Shown here: in pieces, positions 61,752 through 62,944 of the stretch | Numbering within the stretch: the stretch's first letter is position 1 | Layout of the letters: every line of letters starts with the position of its first letter | DNA from: Planctomycetota bacterium | Lineage (GTDB): Bacteria; Planctomycetota; MHYJ01; WSZJ01 | Assembly: GCA_016190145.1 (NCBI GenBank) | Contig: JACPRD010000211.1 | Location: 1-62,944 of the forward strand | DNA: 62,944 nucleotides | Direction of reading: 5' to 3' | The notes under the pieces: model-generated | What the model saw: only the letters and a program-made list of their open reading frames with translations | Told to the model about the DNA's origin: nothing | The model's database searches: none | Program-made: the position numbers and the translations under genes

Positions 61752-62944
61752 GTGAGAAAAGTCGCCGCCGGGACGGTGCTCGTCGCCCTCGTCGCGCTCT
61801 ATGCGCGCGCGGTGTCGGCCGATCCGCCGCCCGCACCCGCGGGGCTGTCGCCCGCCGGCGGGGAGGACGTGCGCGATCCGAGGCCGACCCTGTCGTGGAA
61901 CCCCGTCTCCCTCGACGCGTCCTACGCCGTCTGGTTCGGGCTCGGGGATGAGGCCGCGGCCGGTCTGACTTCCGACGTCCCCGCCGGACAGCCGTGGTTC
62001 GTGCCGGCGGAAGCCCTTCCTGAAAACTCCCACGTCTTCTGGCGCGTCCGGGCGGTCGGCGCACAGGGTCAGGCGGGGCCGTGGAGCGCGACGGCCGATT
62101 TCTGGGTCGGGCGCGACATCGTGCCGCCCGAGCCCGTGGGGGACTTCGTGGCGACGGCCCGGAACGGCGGCGCGGACCTGTCGTGGTCGCCCAGCCCGTC
62201 GCCGGAAGCGGTCGGGTACCGGCTCTACGTCCGCTCCGAGGGCGGCACCTACGCGAACCCGCGCCCGCTCGGACTCGTGACGGCGGCTCGCGTCGAGGCG
62301 CTCGCGAATGGCCTCTCGTACGACTTCATGCTGACGGCCGTGGACGCCGCGGGAAACGAGAGCGTCGGCGTTGTCGCGAGCGTGAAGCCCGGCACGCTGG
62401 TCACGCTTCGCGGGCAGTCCTATCCCACGATCCAGGCCGCCGTGGACACCGCGCAGCCGGGGGACACGATCGAGCTGGGAGTCGCGGTCTTCTATGAAGG
62501 GGTCGACCTGAAGCCCGGGGTTTCGCTTCACGGGTCGGGTCCGGGGATGACCGTTCTCGACGCCTCCGGGTTTCCGGCGGGCGTGACGCTCGAGGCGAGC
62601 GACGCTTCCCCTGAATTCCGCTCGACGATTTCCGGGCTGTCGATCCGGGGCGGGGCCGCGGGGGTCTGGGGCGGGGTTGCGAACGTGAAGCTGGAGAACG
62701 TGGTGATCGCGCGCGTGAACGGGCCGGGGGTGAGGACGGATGGTGGGGTACTGGAAGTGGCGCGGGTGACGATCGCGAACTGTCAGCGGGACGGGATCGA
62801 GACGGCGGCATCGGGCCGGGTGGTGGACGCGCTGATACTGAAGAACGGCGGGGCGGGGGTGCTGGTCCGCGCGCCGGGCGAGGTGTCGGTGTCCTACAGC
62901 GACTTGTACGAGAACCTGTTGGGAGGGAAGGTGGATGTCTCTTA
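61752..62944 (+). CDS. Secreted fibronectin-III / beta-helix protein, truncated by the window end
   Basis: 397 codons are visible before the window ends, so the C-terminus is missing. It starts at GTG (AGAGGGG upstream). A signal peptide (MRKVAAGTVLVALVALYARA, cut near VSA-DP) is followed by two fibronectin-III-like domains (PTLSWNPVSLDASYAVWFG; DIVPPEPVGDFVATARNGGA) and then a right-handed beta-helix start (YPTIQAAVDTAQPGDTIELG; GVSLHGSGPGMTVLDASG). It is probably a secreted or cell-surface carbohydrate- or matrix-binding protein. It lies about 180 bp after the kinase gene, whose C-terminus is also a beta-helix. Confidence 0.85.
   Translation, partial: MRKVAAGTVLVALVALYARAVSADPPPAPAGLSPAGGEDVRDPRPTLSWNPVSLDASYAVWFGLGDEAAAGLTSDVPAGQPWFVPAEALPENSHVFWRVRAVGAQGQAGPWSATADFWVGRDIVPPEPVGDFVATARNGGADLSWSPSPSPEAVGYRLYVRSEGGTYANPRPLGLVTAARVEALANGLSYDFMLTAVDAAGNESVGVVASVKPGTLVTLRGQSYPTIQAAVDTAQPGDTIELGVAVFYEGVDLKPGVSLHGSGPGMTVLDASGFPAGVTLEASDASPEFRSTISGLSIRGGAAGVWGGVANVKLENVVIARVNGPGVRTDGGVLEVARVTIANCQRDGIETAASGRVVDALILKNGGAGVLVRAPGEVSVSYSDLYENLLGGKVDVS

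Overview
The window is a GC-rich, gene-dense stretch of chromosome from a diderm (Gram-negative-type) bacterium. An LpxL-type acyltransferase, an Mla-type lipid transporter, a porin, outer-membrane efflux genes and many lipoproteins all require an outer membrane. A gatCAB operon, ECF sigma/zf-HC2 pairs, a Ser/Thr kinase fused to a beta-helix and arsenosugar-type genes suggest an uncultured environmental lineage, perhaps Planctomycetota or a neighbouring phylum. That placement is inference. No rRNA, tRNA, CRISPR array, integrase or transposase was seen.

Layout: 0-6.4 kb holds a radical SAM gene (-), gatCAB (+) and a PDZ-domain gene (-). 6.5-17 kb is a + strand run: ECF sigma factor, zf-HC2 anti-sigma, a secreted protein with seven cysteine-knuckle repeats, a DUF255 thioredoxin-domain lipoprotein and a tripartite RND pump. 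17.2-36.1 kb is the most striking part. A perfect sigma-54 promoter precedes two PstS-like binding lipoproteins, a porin, a sensor kinase and an NtrC-type regulator. A second perfect sigma-54 promoter precedes a redox operon: a CuA protein, a rubrerythrin-like protein, a NosR/NapH-like polyferredoxin, a second CuA protein, two blue-copper-type lipoproteins, two dihaem peroxidases, a Rieske subunit, a molybdopterin catalytic subunit and a dihaem cytochrome c. The last two enzyme subunits belong to the arsenite oxidase (AioBA) / iodate reductase (IdrBA) family. Two adjacent dihaem peroxidases are the hallmark of iodate reductase (IdrP1P2), so oxyanion respiration, possibly iodate, is the leading hypothesis.

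36.2-38.3 kb is a mercury module: a MerR with the exact Hg(II) cysteine spacing, a small Cys-rich exported protein and a CopZ-MerT-MerP triple fusion. 38.35-44.9 kb (-) is an arsenosugar-type operon: arsM, a Pit phosphate transporter, arsS, a TVP38-DUF547 fusion and a MerA-like flavoprotein. 45.3-50.9 kb (+) is an Mla-like ABC lipid transport operon ending in a DUF547 lipoprotein and a lipid acyltransferase. A GT2 glycosyltransferase of the type that co-occurs with ArsS lies opposite. 52-56.8 kb has a hybrid histidine kinase, a ferredoxin-NADP reductase-like flavoprotein, a second ECF/zf-HC2 pair, a relic of a MerA-like gene and two tiny lipoproteins. 57-63 kb has a TSUP transporter, a metallopeptidase-like lipoprotein, an acetyltransferase, the kinase/beta-helix fusion and a truncated secreted beta-helix protein.

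Taken together, 17-45 kb looks like a toxic-oxyanion and metal block: sensing, periplasmic redox conversion, arsenic methylation and sugar conjugation, and mercury handling. At least six intergenic regions carry long imperfect hairpins with similar architecture but unrelated sequences.
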